From CADEED01 sp039931065 (lineage in GTDB: Bacteria; Pseudomonadota; Gammaproteobacteria; Steroidobacterales; Steroidobacteraceae), in assembly GCA_039931065.1 (NCBI GenBank), contig JBDTSP010000003.1:186001-250000 (forward strand): DNA of 64,000 nucleotides, in the 5' to 3' direction. Of this stretch, positions 25,322 through 33,116 are shown piece by piece. Position 1 is the first letter of the stretch. Every line of letters begins with the position of its first letter. A program made the translations under genes and the position numbers. The notes under the pieces are model-generated. The model ran no database searches and was not told where the DNA came from. It worked only from the letters and a program-made list of their open reading frames with translations.

Positions 25322-26759
25322 CAAACTCGGCAAGCTGCGCCTGCTCGCGGCCACGTCCGCGTTAGCTGTCGCGAGCTTCGTTGCGGCCCCGGCCGCCAAC
25401 GCCGCGATCCAGATCACGGTCTATAACAACAACGCCGCCGGCATTGGCTTCAACGACCCGACACCGGTTGCGCCCGTGGGTGGCAATCCGGGCACCACGC
25501 TCGGCGAACAGCGCATCTATGCGTTCCTGTTCGCGGCCGACAAGTGGGGCGCGACGCTGACCAGCAACGTTGAGGTCCGCATCCTGGCGCAGTTCACCGC
25601 GCTGACCTGCACCCCCACCGGCGCGGTGCTCGGCTCGGCCGGCGCCACGACGGTCTTTCGTGACTTCACGAACGCCCCGGTTGTTGCCACCTGGTATTCG
25701 AGCGCGTTGGCTGACAAGTTGACGGGAATCGATCTGAGCCCGCTCAACAACACGCTCTCCGGGTTCGACATCAATGCCAATTTCAACGTCAACCTCGGCA
25801 ACCCGGGCTGTCTGACGGGTGTCCCGTTCTACTTCGGTCTCGACAACAATCACGGCACCGCCGTCGATTTCGTCACCGTGCTCACGCACGAAATGGGCCA
25901 CGGTCTGGGGTTCCAGACGTTCACGAACGGCTCCACCGGCGCGCAGCTCGCGGGCTTTCCGGCCATGTGGGATCGCTTCCTGCTCGATAACACCACGGGT
26001 CTGAACTGGACCCAGATGACGGGCGCGGAGCGCCAGGCCTCTGCAATCGGCGTCAACAAGCTGGTGTGGACTGGCCCGAACGTGTCGGCAAACGTGCCGT
26101 TGGTTCTGCGAGGCACGCCGCGACTCACGATCGGCGGCCCGGCCGCTGGCGCGACCGCGGGTACTTACCTGATCGGCTCGGCGTCCTTCGGAGCGCCGCT
26201 GGCCAGCCCGGGTCTTTCCGCGGATGTCATGCCGATGAGCGCGGCGAACGCCGACGGGTGTCTGTCCTTCGGCGCCGCCGACAAGACGGCCGTCACCGGC
26301 AATATCGCGCTCATCAATCGCGGCGTGTGCGGCTTCGTCATCAAGGTGAAGAACGCGCAGCTCGCAGGCGCAGTCGGCGTGATCATCGCTGACAACGTCG
26401 CGGGCAGCCCGCCGCCGGATCTCGGCGGTACGGACCCGACGATCACGATCCCCTCGGTTCGCATCACGCTCGGCGATGCCACGACTCTGCGTACGGCGCT
26501 CACCAAGCGTTCACGCACCAAGTCTGGCGTAATCGCGACGCTCGATACGAATACGGCGGTGCTCGCGGGCGCGGACGCGTTCAAGCGCATCAAGATGTAC
26601 ACGCCGAATCCCTACCAGGGCGGTTCATCGGTCTCGCACTACGACACGACGGCGACGCCGAATCAGCTGATGGAGCCGGCGATCAACGGCGACCTGACGC
26701 ATGAAGTCACGGTGCCGTTCGACCTGACGTACGAGCTGTTCAAGGACATCGGCTGGTAA
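25311..26759 (+). CDS. Exported metalloprotease-like protein with PA domain
   Basis: The 482-aa secreted protein has a signal peptide (LLAATSALAVASFVAAPAANA). A zinc-protease motif HEMGHGLGF sits at about 193-201 (His193, Glu194, His197), fitting the HExxHxxG pattern. Residues about 300-400 form a PA (protease-associated) domain: IALINRGVCGFVIKVKNAQL and AGAVGVIIADNV. The C-terminus (NGDLTHEVTVPFDLTYELFK) is typical of this group of bacterial secreted proteins. It probably degrades extracellular protein; catalysis is inferred from the motif alone. It is translationally linked to the preceding small exported protein. Confidence 0.85.
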   Translation: MRNNKLGKLRLLAATSALAVASFVAAPAANAAIQITVYNNNAAGIGFNDPTPVAPVGGNPGTTLGEQRIYAFLFAADKWGATLTSNVEVRILAQFTALTCTPTGAVLGSAGATTVFRDFTNAPVVATWYSSALADKLTGIDLSPLNNTLSGFDINANFNVNLGNPGCLTGVPFYFGLDNNHGTAVDFVTVLTHEMGHGLGFQTFTNGSTGAQLAGFPAMWDRFLLDNTTGLNWTQMTGAERQASAIGVNKLVWTGPNVSANVPLVLRGTPRLTIGGPAAGATAGTYLIGSASFGAPLASPGLSADVMPMSAANADGCLSFGAADKTAVTGNIALINRGVCGFVIKVKNAQLAGAVGVIIADNVAGSPPPDLGGTDPTITIPSVRITLGDATTLRTALTKRSRTKSGVIATLDTNTAVLAGADAFKRIKMYTPNPYQGGSSVSHYDTTATPNQLMEPAINGDLTHEVTVPFDLTYELFKDIGW

Positions 26760-26786
26760 GCCAGCCGTACACCGGTAAGTACCGGA

Positions 26787-26818
26787 GGGCGCCGAATGAA
26801 AGTTCGGCGCCCTTTTTT
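26787..26818 (+). terminator. Rho-independent terminator
   Basis: Ten base pairs (GGGCGCCGAA with TTCGGCGCCC), a 6-base TGAAAG loop, and TTTTTT directly after. It lies 27 bases beyond the protease-like gene and only 27 bases before the left attachment repeat of the island, so it ends host transcription at the island border. Confidence 0.92.
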
Positions 26819-26844
26819 ATTGGCGCGGACTAACAGGGAAGAGT

Positions 26845-26867
26845 TGGCGCCCCCGGCCGGAGTTGAA
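26845..26867 (+). repeat. Left attachment site (attL core)
   Basis: Twenty-three bases starting TGGCGCCCCCGGCCGG are identical to 44460-44482. They correspond to the T-arm and acceptor 3' end, including CCA, of tRNA-Arg, but no tRNA is present here, so this is the displaced copy left by integration. Confidence 0.93.
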
Positions 26868-27095
26868 GTCGCGTGTAAGGTACTGTTCTAGCTAGCGACT
26901 TGGCCGCAGAGGCGCGTTTGTACCCGCGACCGTACCCGCAGCCCTAGCGGGCTGCAAGCGCGGGTACGCGCACCCAACTGGTCTACCGTAATTTTTGAGC
27001 TGGGCCGGAATTCTCGGCCTCTTTGGGGGTACCAGGCAAAAAGGGCAAACTCGTCCGAATCAGCGCTGGTAATCGCCCCTCCGGGCTAGCACTGC
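26868..27095. promoter_or_regulatory. Left end of island with integrase arm-type repeats; no gene
   Basis: Three copies of a (C)GTACCCGC word lie at 26920-26927, 26931-26939 and inverted at 26960-26968. The same word occurs as two direct and one inverted copy just inside the right end (44299-44351). The symmetry suggests arm-type binding sites for the integrase. A small hairpin (GCAGCCC, TAGC loop, 26938-26955) sits among them. No coding sequence is supported before 27096. Confidence 0.6.
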
Positions 27096-28532
27096 ATGGA
27101 AGTCGCTGACGCTCGTGGTCACCTGAAAAGTACCAAAAAAGAGATGAATCCACTAAGCCGAAAGCCAACGCGAAAAATTGATCTGGCGCTAGACCGACTC
27201 TTCGGCCCCAAGGGCTACTTTGTGCCGCAATGGCCGGGCGACTTCAAACGCAAAGATTTTCTGTCGCGGGAGGTGAGGCTTACCGACGACCGAATGATCC
27301 TTCTTACGGATGAAGGCCTAGAGAGTTTCAGAGCGATAGTTGGAATTCTCCACGACGAAGACTTGTTCGACGGGCATGCGGCCTACAGCGACATTTGGAG
27401 CGCTTGTCAGGATGTTCACCGAGACCTTTTGTCAAAGAGTCATCGTCCCGACGATGCTGATGAGTTCGTTGCACTCGCGACCAAGATCGTAAATGGCCGC
27501 ATCAGCGAGCACACGTTTGTTGTGCCCCTCCTCGGAATTGAGTTAAAGGACGTTGACGAGATCGTCATAGGTTCTCTCAGAGTGGTGCGGCCGACTCTTG
27601 AGTTGTTGACGAAGATGGAAGTCTCCGCTTCGGGAAACCACGCAGCAAAGTTCGTTGAACATACGAAATTCATGCTGTGGTTGACAGGGACGGTGCGTGG
27701 GACAACGCCCGTAGCCGTGCGAAAGTTTCGCGAGAAGGCGCAGCTTGCCACCGGCCTAATTTCGATTGTCGCAGGTTCGCTCTATGAACATGGCGCGCAC
27801 GGGTTCCGAATCGGCATTGCGATGTCCCCGGAAGAGGCATATGGCCGCGGCCAGTATCTGCACTGGCGGGAAGACGACAAATCCCTCGTCACCACGCATC
27901 AATTCTCCCGAGCACAACGTCTCACCGTTGATCCCGAGATGCGCGCGCGCATCGAAGCGTCAACGCTAGGGAAACGAGCGACTTCTATTGTGGAGTCGAC
28001 CAGCCGCACTGAAATCGAAGAAGCGATTGTCAAAGCCATCCACTGGTACTCCGACGCCCATAGAGACGAGGTGATCGTCATGCGGTTCCTGAAGTACTGG
28101 AGCTGCGTCGAGGTCTTTTTCTCTAGCAGTTCCAAGAAAATTACCGCGGCAGTCTCAATAGGTCTAGCTGCAATACTTAGTCACGGATACGTCGAATTCG
28201 CCCGGCCCGAGGAATACAACAAGCTGCGTAAGCGCATCGTTGGGCTCTACAAACAGAGGTCGAAAGCCACTCACCGTGCAGCTTTCGATCACGTGACGGA
28301 GCGGGATGCGGCTGATTTGAGCCAATGGGTTTCATGGCTCATCCTCAACTCCCTTATCTTTGTTGAAAATGGGATGAGTTCAACAAGCCAGATGAAAGCA
28401 TGGACGCAAGCAGTGCATCGGCGCAATCGGCCAGAGTGGAGTTGGCTCCGCGCTTTGCCAGAACGCGCGCGTCGCTGTCAGAGCGCTCTCAAGAACTACT
28501 TCCACCGCATGCGCGCGAAGGGCCCGCTGTGA
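27096..28532 (+). CDS. ApeA-like HEPN-domain protein, candidate defence RNase
   Basis: The 478-aa protein is the first gene inside attL. The N-terminal two-thirds is an uncharacterised domain. The C-terminal part (about 330-425) resembles the ApeA-like HEPN domain: FLKYWSCVEVFF, then R388-SKAT-H393, matching the Rx4-6H nuclease motif of HEPN toxins. ApeA-type proteins act in anti-phage abortive responses. The gene is convergent with the AcpS-like gene and overlaps it by 44 bases, unusual for unrelated genes. The ATG at 27144 is an alternative start. The HEPN call is from motif and neighbourhood, without a profile search. Confidence 0.68.
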   Translation: MEVADARGHLKSTKKEMNPLSRKPTRKIDLALDRLFGPKGYFVPQWPGDFKRKDFLSREVRLTDDRMILLTDEGLESFRAIVGILHDEDLFDGHAAYSDIWSACQDVHRDLLSKSHRPDDADEFVALATKIVNGRISEHTFVVPLLGIELKDVDEIVIGSLRVVRPTLELLTKMEVSASGNHAAKFVEHTKFMLWLTGTVRGTTPVAVRKFREKAQLATGLISIVAGSLYEHGAHGFRIGIAMSPEEAYGRGQYLHWREDDKSLVTTHQFSRAQRLTVDPEMRARIEASTLGKRATSIVESTSRTEIEEAIVKAIHWYSDAHRDEVIVMRFLKYWSCVEVFFSSSSKKITAAVSIGLAAILSHGYVEFARPEEYNKLRKRIVGLYKQRSKATHRAAFDHVTERDAADLSQWVSWLILNSLIFVENGMSSTSQMKAWTQAVHRRNRPEWSWLRALPERARRCQSALKNYFHRMRAKGPL

Positions 28533-28917
28533 CTGAAATTGCACTCGCGAAGGCGACTGAGCCAGTGTGGCTCATACTAACTAACCATCGGCAAATGCCG
28601 CGCTCACTTGCAAGTCTCGACAGATAACGATGCAACACAACAGTAGGCGCACCACCGTCCTTCTGCCCAATTTCAATATCTGTGAACGAGACGCCGTCAC
28701 CCCAGCCAATCTCTAGAGATTTCATAACGGCTTCCTTTAGCGCGAATCGGCCAGCCAATCTTTCCAGTCGGCGTGAATCGCTTCCTACGAAAGCTAGTTC
28801 TGCCGACGTGAAGTATCGGTCTAGATGTTTCTCCGCGGCCAACTCAAGCACCCGAGAAAACTCTTGAATATCGACGGCGTCAACCCCGTGCCCAACGACG
28901 CATCCCGACAATTCCAT
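28489..28917 (-). CDS. AcpS-type phosphopantetheinyl transferase, island-borne
   Basis: The 142-aa protein is read from the ATG at 28917, behind GAGGTG. It matches holo-ACP synthase: GHGVDAVDIQEFSRVL (Mg-binding Asp), FTSAELAFVG, GRFALKEAVMKSLEIGWGDG (the F-A-x-K-E-A block) and LVSMSHTGSVAFASAI. AcpS moves 4'-phosphopantetheine from CoA to a carrier-protein serine. It is the last gene of a seven-gene minus-strand operon whose first gene looks like a carrier protein, so its likely substrate is that protein. A housekeeping AcpS would sit elsewhere with era/recO/pdxJ. It overlaps the convergent HEPN gene by 44 bases. Confidence 0.86.
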   Translation of the reverse strand: MELSGCVVGHGVDAVDIQEFSRVLELAAEKHLDRYFTSAELAFVGSDSRRLERLAGRFALKEAVMKSLEIGWGDGVSFTDIEIGQKDGGAPTVVLHRYLSRLASERGICRWLVSMSHTGSVAFASAISVTAGPSRACGGSSS

Positions 28918-28978
28918 CGAACCACCTCGAACGCGCAACCCGCAGACTTTACGTCTTAGGCCCGGCGCAAGACAGATT

Positions 28979-29875
28979 TCACGCCTGTGAGTTAGGCGGC
29001 CCAAGATACTTGAGTTCCTTCGAACTCTGATCAACCAGAATACGACCACCGCTCGATTTCAGGACGGCGCGCCAAACTTCAAATCCAAGAAGGATCGCGC
29101 GTTGCCACTCGCCCATTGACCGTTCGCGAACCTCAAGCAGCGATGTGATTCCTTTGATCGTTCGAAGCAGTTGATAGTCCAAATCTGTCACGCCGTCGAG
29201 CCAGTTGTGCCCCCTTGCATACTCGAATACAAGTGCGGCGACTCCTTCGTCAATCACTTGAGCTCGCCCGCCATCCTGTACTTCGTCAACCTGTCGATTG
29301 CTTTTCCTTTTGCGCCCCAGAAGCTTTCGAATTACAGGTGACCAGCCCAGCACTGCAACGTATCCGAGATGGAAGGCGTCGTGGAATCGATACCCGTCTG
29401 GATCATCCGCGTTGTCAGTCAAATCATTGCCAATGTGCTTCCCGTCCATGTGCGCACGTATCATCGGCCTTCCGCCTACATCGACTTCGCTCAACTGCAC
29501 CACAAACTTCTGTGGAAAGCGCTCGCCCTCATCGAATATTCCATCGAAGGAGATAGAGGAAGTGTCTTGATTGCCCCAACGGCTCTGTGTCTTTTTTAGA
29601 TTCCGCTGCGCGATATCCTCCAACTCCAGCCCGAACTTGGTTGCAACATTTGCGACGTACCAAATCAGGTCACCAAGCTCTTCCGCAACACGATCCTTGA
29701 AAAGCAAGTGCGCACTTCCGTCTCGCAGATGCTTTTTGTACTCGCTCAACAGCTCACCGGTCTCGCCAGCTAAACCCAGCAAGGGCACGACAAGGTCGGC
29801 ACCGGCTTGAACGTTCTCGCGCCGTGCAACACGATCGGTCTTCTGCGCCTCGCGCTGATAGTCGTTCAAGTTCAT
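28979..29875 (-). CDS. MazG-type NTP pyrophosphohydrolase with C-terminal extension
   Basis: The start is taken at the ATG at 29875, preceded by GGGAGAAG; an in-frame ATG at 29902 lacks a ribosome-binding site. The 298-aa protein has a MazG domain in residues 1-100 with the ExxE...ExxD metal site: GLAGETGELLSEYKK and RVAEELGDLIWYVANV. The C-terminal 180 residues form a separate domain with HDAFHLGYVAVLGWSP and EGVAALVFEYARGHNWLDG, known to me as an extension in conflict-system MazG proteins. MazG proteins cleave nucleoside triphosphates to monophosphate and pyrophosphate. Beside a thymidylate-synthase-like enzyme, it could remove a competing dNTP or feed the monophosphate substrate. Confidence 0.82.
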   Translation of the reverse strand: MNLNDYQREAQKTDRVARRENVQAGADLVVPLLGLAGETGELLSEYKKHLRDGSAHLLFKDRVAEELGDLIWYVANVATKFGLELEDIAQRNLKKTQSRWGNQDTSSISFDGIFDEGERFPQKFVVQLSEVDVGGRPMIRAHMDGKHIGNDLTDNADDPDGYRFHDAFHLGYVAVLGWSPVIRKLLGRKRKSNRQVDEVQDGGRAQVIDEGVAALVFEYARGHNWLDGVTDLDYQLLRTIKGITSLLEVRERSMGEWQRAILLGFEVWRAVLKSSGGRILVDQSSKELKYLGPPNSQA

Positions 29876-29949
29876 CGCAACTTCTCCCTTCTGGTCGTTC
29901 ATTCAACAAGTCGAATCAAAGTATTCCGCAATCTCGCCTTTCACTTGCT

Positions 29950-31014
29950 CTAACTACGACTCGCATCAATCGTCTCGTTGATCCCCCACTTGGGCGGATA
30001 CCACGGCCGCGCCAAATCTCCAGTTGGCGAAAACTTTTGCTTTATTCGCGTTCGGCCGGAAATGCCGTGCACGTCGGGGTGCGCGACGCGTGAATATTTG
30101 TCGACCTCACAAAAGAGGTTTTGACAATCGATCAGCTGCAGGCGCCGCCCCCATAGCGGCCGAAATATGATTCCTAGTCTTTCGAACTCACGTTCCTGAT
30201 TGTCTGCGACCAGTCGAATCAGCTCCGCCTCATTGAGACCTGCTCCGCTCATGAAGCACTTGCGCAGACCATCCCTCGCGCCCGGCCCAGGCACAACAAA
30301 CTCCATCTCCGAGAAGTTAGTTACTTCACTGTAGTTAATGTCGGTAACGAACTGGTATGCAAGAAAGTCGCCAATAGTCGGGTAGCTCCGCAGCAATTCG
30401 AATGCCCTTTGCATTGTCACCATCTTTGACAATTTCCCCGGCAGATCGTCAGCCATCATCCTTTCTAGTAGTCGCAAATGATTTTGATGTTTTGCCGTGT
30501 GCCCGAACGCTGACCCGCCTGGAGGCATGATGTATGCAGCGGAATACACACGACCGCCCGCACGCATGGCTTTGCTTATCGCGCTATCGTAGTGACGGAA
30601 TTTGTAGTCCTTGAACGTGACCGCGCCGAAGACGTGCTCAAAAAGCTCCCATGTCTCGATCTTATTGAAGAGCTTAAACATGAGAATCCGAAAAACCACC
30701 TCTGCATCGGATTTCGGCAAGTCGTCTCGATAGATCACATGCCTAATCAGATACTGACTGACTCGGTCAGAAGCGCGGTAAGCATTCGTAAACTTGTGCA
30801 CCGAGATAATAGGATCATGCGTCCACGGCTCTGGCTGCATAGTTAGCCGCCTGAAGTACACGTTCTGCCGCTCGGCGGCAAAACGCCAATAGGTATCGAA
30901 TACTGCTGATACTTTGATTGGAAGGAGATGCGAGGGTCCGCCCGAGAGCCCTATCTTGCTAGAAGAGGGAGCTGCTGATTTAGTGGTAGTTGCTCCTAGG
31001 GATCGTCTCTTCAC
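29950..31014 (-). CDS. Putative DNA-base hypermodification protein (5-hmdU kinase helical family)
   Basis: The 354-aa protein starts at a GTG overlapping the preceding stop as GTGA. Its N-terminal section is the family signature: FDTYWRFAAERQNVYFRRL, PWTHDPIISVHKFTNAYRAS and DRVSQYLIRHVIYR. I assign it to the helical family that includes predicted 5-hydroxymethyl-dU DNA kinases and alpha-glutamyl/putrescinyl-thymine pyrophosphorylases of hypermodified-thymine phages (HMUDK_hel). Later blocks are GDFLAYQFVTDINYS, EMEFVVPGPGARDGLRKCF and the C-terminal RIKQKFSP. The enzymes act on 5-hydroxymethyl-dU in DNA or related nucleotides. Adjacency to a thymidylate-synthase-like gene is what such pathways need. 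Exact reaction unknown. Confidence 0.75.
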   Translation of the reverse strand: MKRRSLGATTTKSAAPSSSKIGLSGGPSHLLPIKVSAVFDTYWRFAAERQNVYFRRLTMQPEPWTHDPIISVHKFTNAYRASDRVSQYLIRHVIYRDDLPKSDAEVVFRILMFKLFNKIETWELFEHVFGAVTFKDYKFRHYDSAISKAMRAGGRVYSAAYIMPPGGSAFGHTAKHQNHLRLLERMMADDLPGKLSKMVTMQRAFELLRSYPTIGDFLAYQFVTDINYSEVTNFSEMEFVVPGPGARDGLRKCFMSGAGLNEAELIRLVADNQEREFERLGIIFRPLWGRRLQLIDCQNLFCEVDKYSRVAHPDVHGISGRTRIKQKFSPTGDLARPWYPPKWGINETIDASRS

Positions 31015-31856
31015 GTCGCAAGCTCAGAAGTCGGGCGAGGTGCGATTGAACGTCCCGGCACTGCCGTCTGTGCAAAGCACTCTCTAGCCGCGGTGACTAA
31101 CGGGCGCAGCGCCTGATCCGTTTTTGAGATCCGCTCGAATTTTGCGACACCTACGATCACATTCATTCTGTTCATCTTCAGTTTCATCTCATGGGCCATG
31201 AAGGCTCCTAGCTGAGCAATACCAAGATAGTTGCCGTATGCCTTCACAAATAGCTGCTGCGTGGCATAGAACGCGTTCACGACGAGCCCCGCTTCAGTAG
31301 GCTCGAAGCTCACATGTTGCATGCACGGAAACTGCAGTTGGGCATCAGCGACGTGATCACGTTCCGGATCAAATACACTCGCTTGAAACATCGACCGTCT
31401 TACGCCTTCTCGACTTTCAAATTGCGACAAGATCCATTCGAGTTGATTGCCATCGCATGGACCACGTCCGTAATTCACAAGTCGCTCGAAGTACAGGCCG
31501 CGGCGGTTGTCACGCGGATTCATCGCCTGATACCTGGGAAAAGCGTCACGATAGTACTTGAAGAGGTTCGCGCGGTTACCCTGCGAAACCTGCCAGACTC
31601 GCTGCGGAAAGATCGTGAACGCCACGTCTTCGACGCTTCGCATCTTCTTCGCCAATAGCAAGGAATCTAGCTCGCTGCGTATCGCCGAAGTTTCGGCGAC
31701 TTCGCCGTCAGCACCGAATCCCGACACACTCAGGACCAGCGGTGAGACTTCTGGGCCTGGGTTGTCGAGCACATGAAGCACCGCTTTTGCCCACGCTCGG
31801 GATAGATCCAACTCATCGACGAGAATTGGACCAGTGGATTGTGCGCGCTTAGTCAT
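31011..31856 (-). CDS. Divergent thymidylate-synthase-like (deoxynucleotide hydroxymethylase-like) enzyme
   Basis: The 281-aa protein resembles thymidylate synthase. CDGNQLEWILSQFES begins the fold; DAQLQFPCMQHVSFE holds the catalytic Cys178 in the place of TS PCH; LVVNAFYATQQLFVKAYGNY then AHEMKLKMNR matches the TS helix. By eye the TS phosphate-binding Arg, adjacent Ser and folate-site Asp are replaced (A, T, Q), while the uracil-contacting Asn is kept as N209. TS homologs of phages make 5-hydroxymethyl-dUMP from methylene-tetrahydrofolate; this one could do so or modify another pyrimidine. It overlaps both neighbours (8 and 4 bases). The alignment was not computed. Confidence 0.72.
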   Translation of the reverse strand: MTKRAQSTGPILVDELDLSRAWAKAVLHVLDNPGPEVSPLVLSVSGFGADGEVAETSAIRSELDSLLLAKKMRSVEDVAFTIFPQRVWQVSQGNRANLFKYYRDAFPRYQAMNPRDNRRGLYFERLVNYGRGPCDGNQLEWILSQFESREGVRRSMFQASVFDPERDHVADAQLQFPCMQHVSFEPTEAGLVVNAFYATQQLFVKAYGNYLGIAQLGAFMAHEMKLKMNRMNVIVGVAKFERISKTDQALRPLVTAARECFAQTAVPGRSIAPRPTSELAT

Positions 31857-32748
31857 CCGAAGTTTCCTCTAGGTGGCGGAACCGAGCGAGGCCAATGTAC
31901 TTTTCCCTTGCGACCCTGACGTACGTGGCCCATTGCGAACCAGGAATCACTACTCTCGTGATACCGACTCTTGCGGCGCGGAAGAGGCGATAACTCTTGA
32001 GATCGCCTTCCGGCATTAGCATTGCGGTGTCAACAACAACGCCAACAGGCAGTGCCAGCAGCTCGCCTTCCTCCATGTCGAGCGTGGGCGAGTTCCAATG
32101 CTTGTCAGCCATCGTCAGTCGTTTGTTGATGGCCTTTCCTATCAAGTCAGTCCGGATCATTTTTGGAGTGGTCCGCCCAAGCTGATCTCGGCGTTCTGGA
32201 GAAATCATGCCGATCCCGAAAGCCAAGTGGTTTACCAAAGTCGCCTGCCCCACTCCGAAATTGCAGGCAATCGCATACAGTTCGAGTGGCGAAGCCTTGT
32301 TTGGGTCGAGATTGCGTTTCGCAAATGCCTCTCGCAATCCAAGCGTAGGCATCAGTGTGAACGCCGCAAATGCATCGGCTATAAATTCGTTGGCGGGGCG
32401 ATCGTCGTTTTGCAAGTGCTCGTCCCGAAGTTCGTCAATCGTCGAGCCATGACCGAAGACGTGGTGGCCTAACTCGTGCGCACAAGTAAACGCACGTCTT
32501 GCGAACGGCCGTAAGTTTGAAATGTGGATTCGCGGCTTTGGTTGTCGGTCGTACATGCCTTCCATGTTGATGTCGTTGAAGCGCACTGTGACCTTATGCG
32601 CCTCACAAAGGCCATAAATGCAGACCGGCCTCTGCAGATCGACGCCCGCTTTGATACGCGCGGTAATCGACGCCTGCATACCTTGAGTGGCAAGCGCCTT
32701 TTTTATTTCAGTCTTGGAGTAGCGTGACGTCATAAGACGGGCATTCAT
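31849..32748 (-). CDS. ImmA/IrrE-family zinc peptidase
   Basis: The 299-aa protein has the family's zinc motif in AFTCAHELGHHVFGHGS (HExxH, near 87-96) and the helical follow-on EFIADAFAAFTLMPT. ImmA-type peptidases cleave XRE repressors to switch on mobile-element or stress genes. Its start overlaps the stop of the XRE gene as ATGA, the usual partner arrangement. It sits between that repressor and the thymidylate-synthase-like gene, so cleavage of the repressor is the expected trigger for the operon. The C-terminal 110 residues (GVGITRVVIPGSQWATYV-like region) may be a sensor part. Confidence 0.86.
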   Translation of the reverse strand: MNARLMTSRYSKTEIKKALATQGMQASITARIKAGVDLQRPVCIYGLCEAHKVTVRFNDINMEGMYDRQPKPRIHISNLRPFARRAFTCAHELGHHVFGHGSTIDELRDEHLQNDDRPANEFIADAFAAFTLMPTLGLREAFAKRNLDPNKASPLELYAIACNFGVGQATLVNHLAFGIGMISPERRDQLGRTTPKMIRTDLIGKAINKRLTMADKHWNSPTLDMEEGELLALPVGVVVDTAMLMPEGDLKSYRLFRAARVGITRVVIPGSQWATYVRVAREKYIGLARFRHLEETSDD

Positions 32749-33116
32749 TTATGCACTCCGCCGTCATCTTCTGTATCGGACTTACGCATTGAGGCTAGCA
32801 ACCTCAATAGTTTTTCCAGATCTTCGGGTTTGAGTTTTCCCAGCTCTCGCGCGGCAAGTTGCAGTCGCGGATCGTCAGCTTGAAGCTGGTCTGCGGAGTC
32901 GCCGAGCAACCAAGAAACTGTGACGTCGTACGTTTCAGCAAATTTCGCGAGTTCTTCGGCTGAAACACGGCGATTGCCTGCCTCGATTTCCGAGATTGTT
33001 GGCCTATGCATCGCAAGCAACTTAGCCACTTGCCCTTGAGACAAGCCGGCAACTTTTCGCGCCTCTCGAAGGCGCATTGCCATTGCCGCGCGTCGTGACT
33101 CTTGAATCTCAGTCAT
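32745..33116 (-). CDS. XRE-family transcriptional regulator
   Basis: The 123-aa protein is read from the ATG at 33116, which overlaps the stop of the gene before it as ATGA. A Cro/CI-type helix-turn-helix occupies residues 14-70: LREARKVAGLSQGQVAKLLA, then MHRPTISEIEAGNRRVSAEE and FAETYDVTVSWLLG. A short charged C-terminal tail follows (KLKPEDLEKLLRLLASM). It is probably the repressor of its own operon. The palindrome at 33458-33472 upstream of the first gene is the natural operator candidate, and the ImmA/IrrE peptidase next door would inactivate it. Confidence 0.87.
   Translation of the reverse strand: MTEIQESRRAAMAMRLREARKVAGLSQGQVAKLLAMHRPTISEIEAGNRRVSAEELAKFAETYDVTVSWLLGDSADQLQADDPRLQLAARELGKLKPEDLEKLLRLLASMRKSDTEDDGGVHK

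Noticed and set aside
28489..28917. Housekeeping AcpS of fatty-acid synthesis
   Set aside because: It lies in a lower-G+C integrated element at the end of an unrelated operon; the housekeeping gene is normally linked to era/recO/pdxJ.
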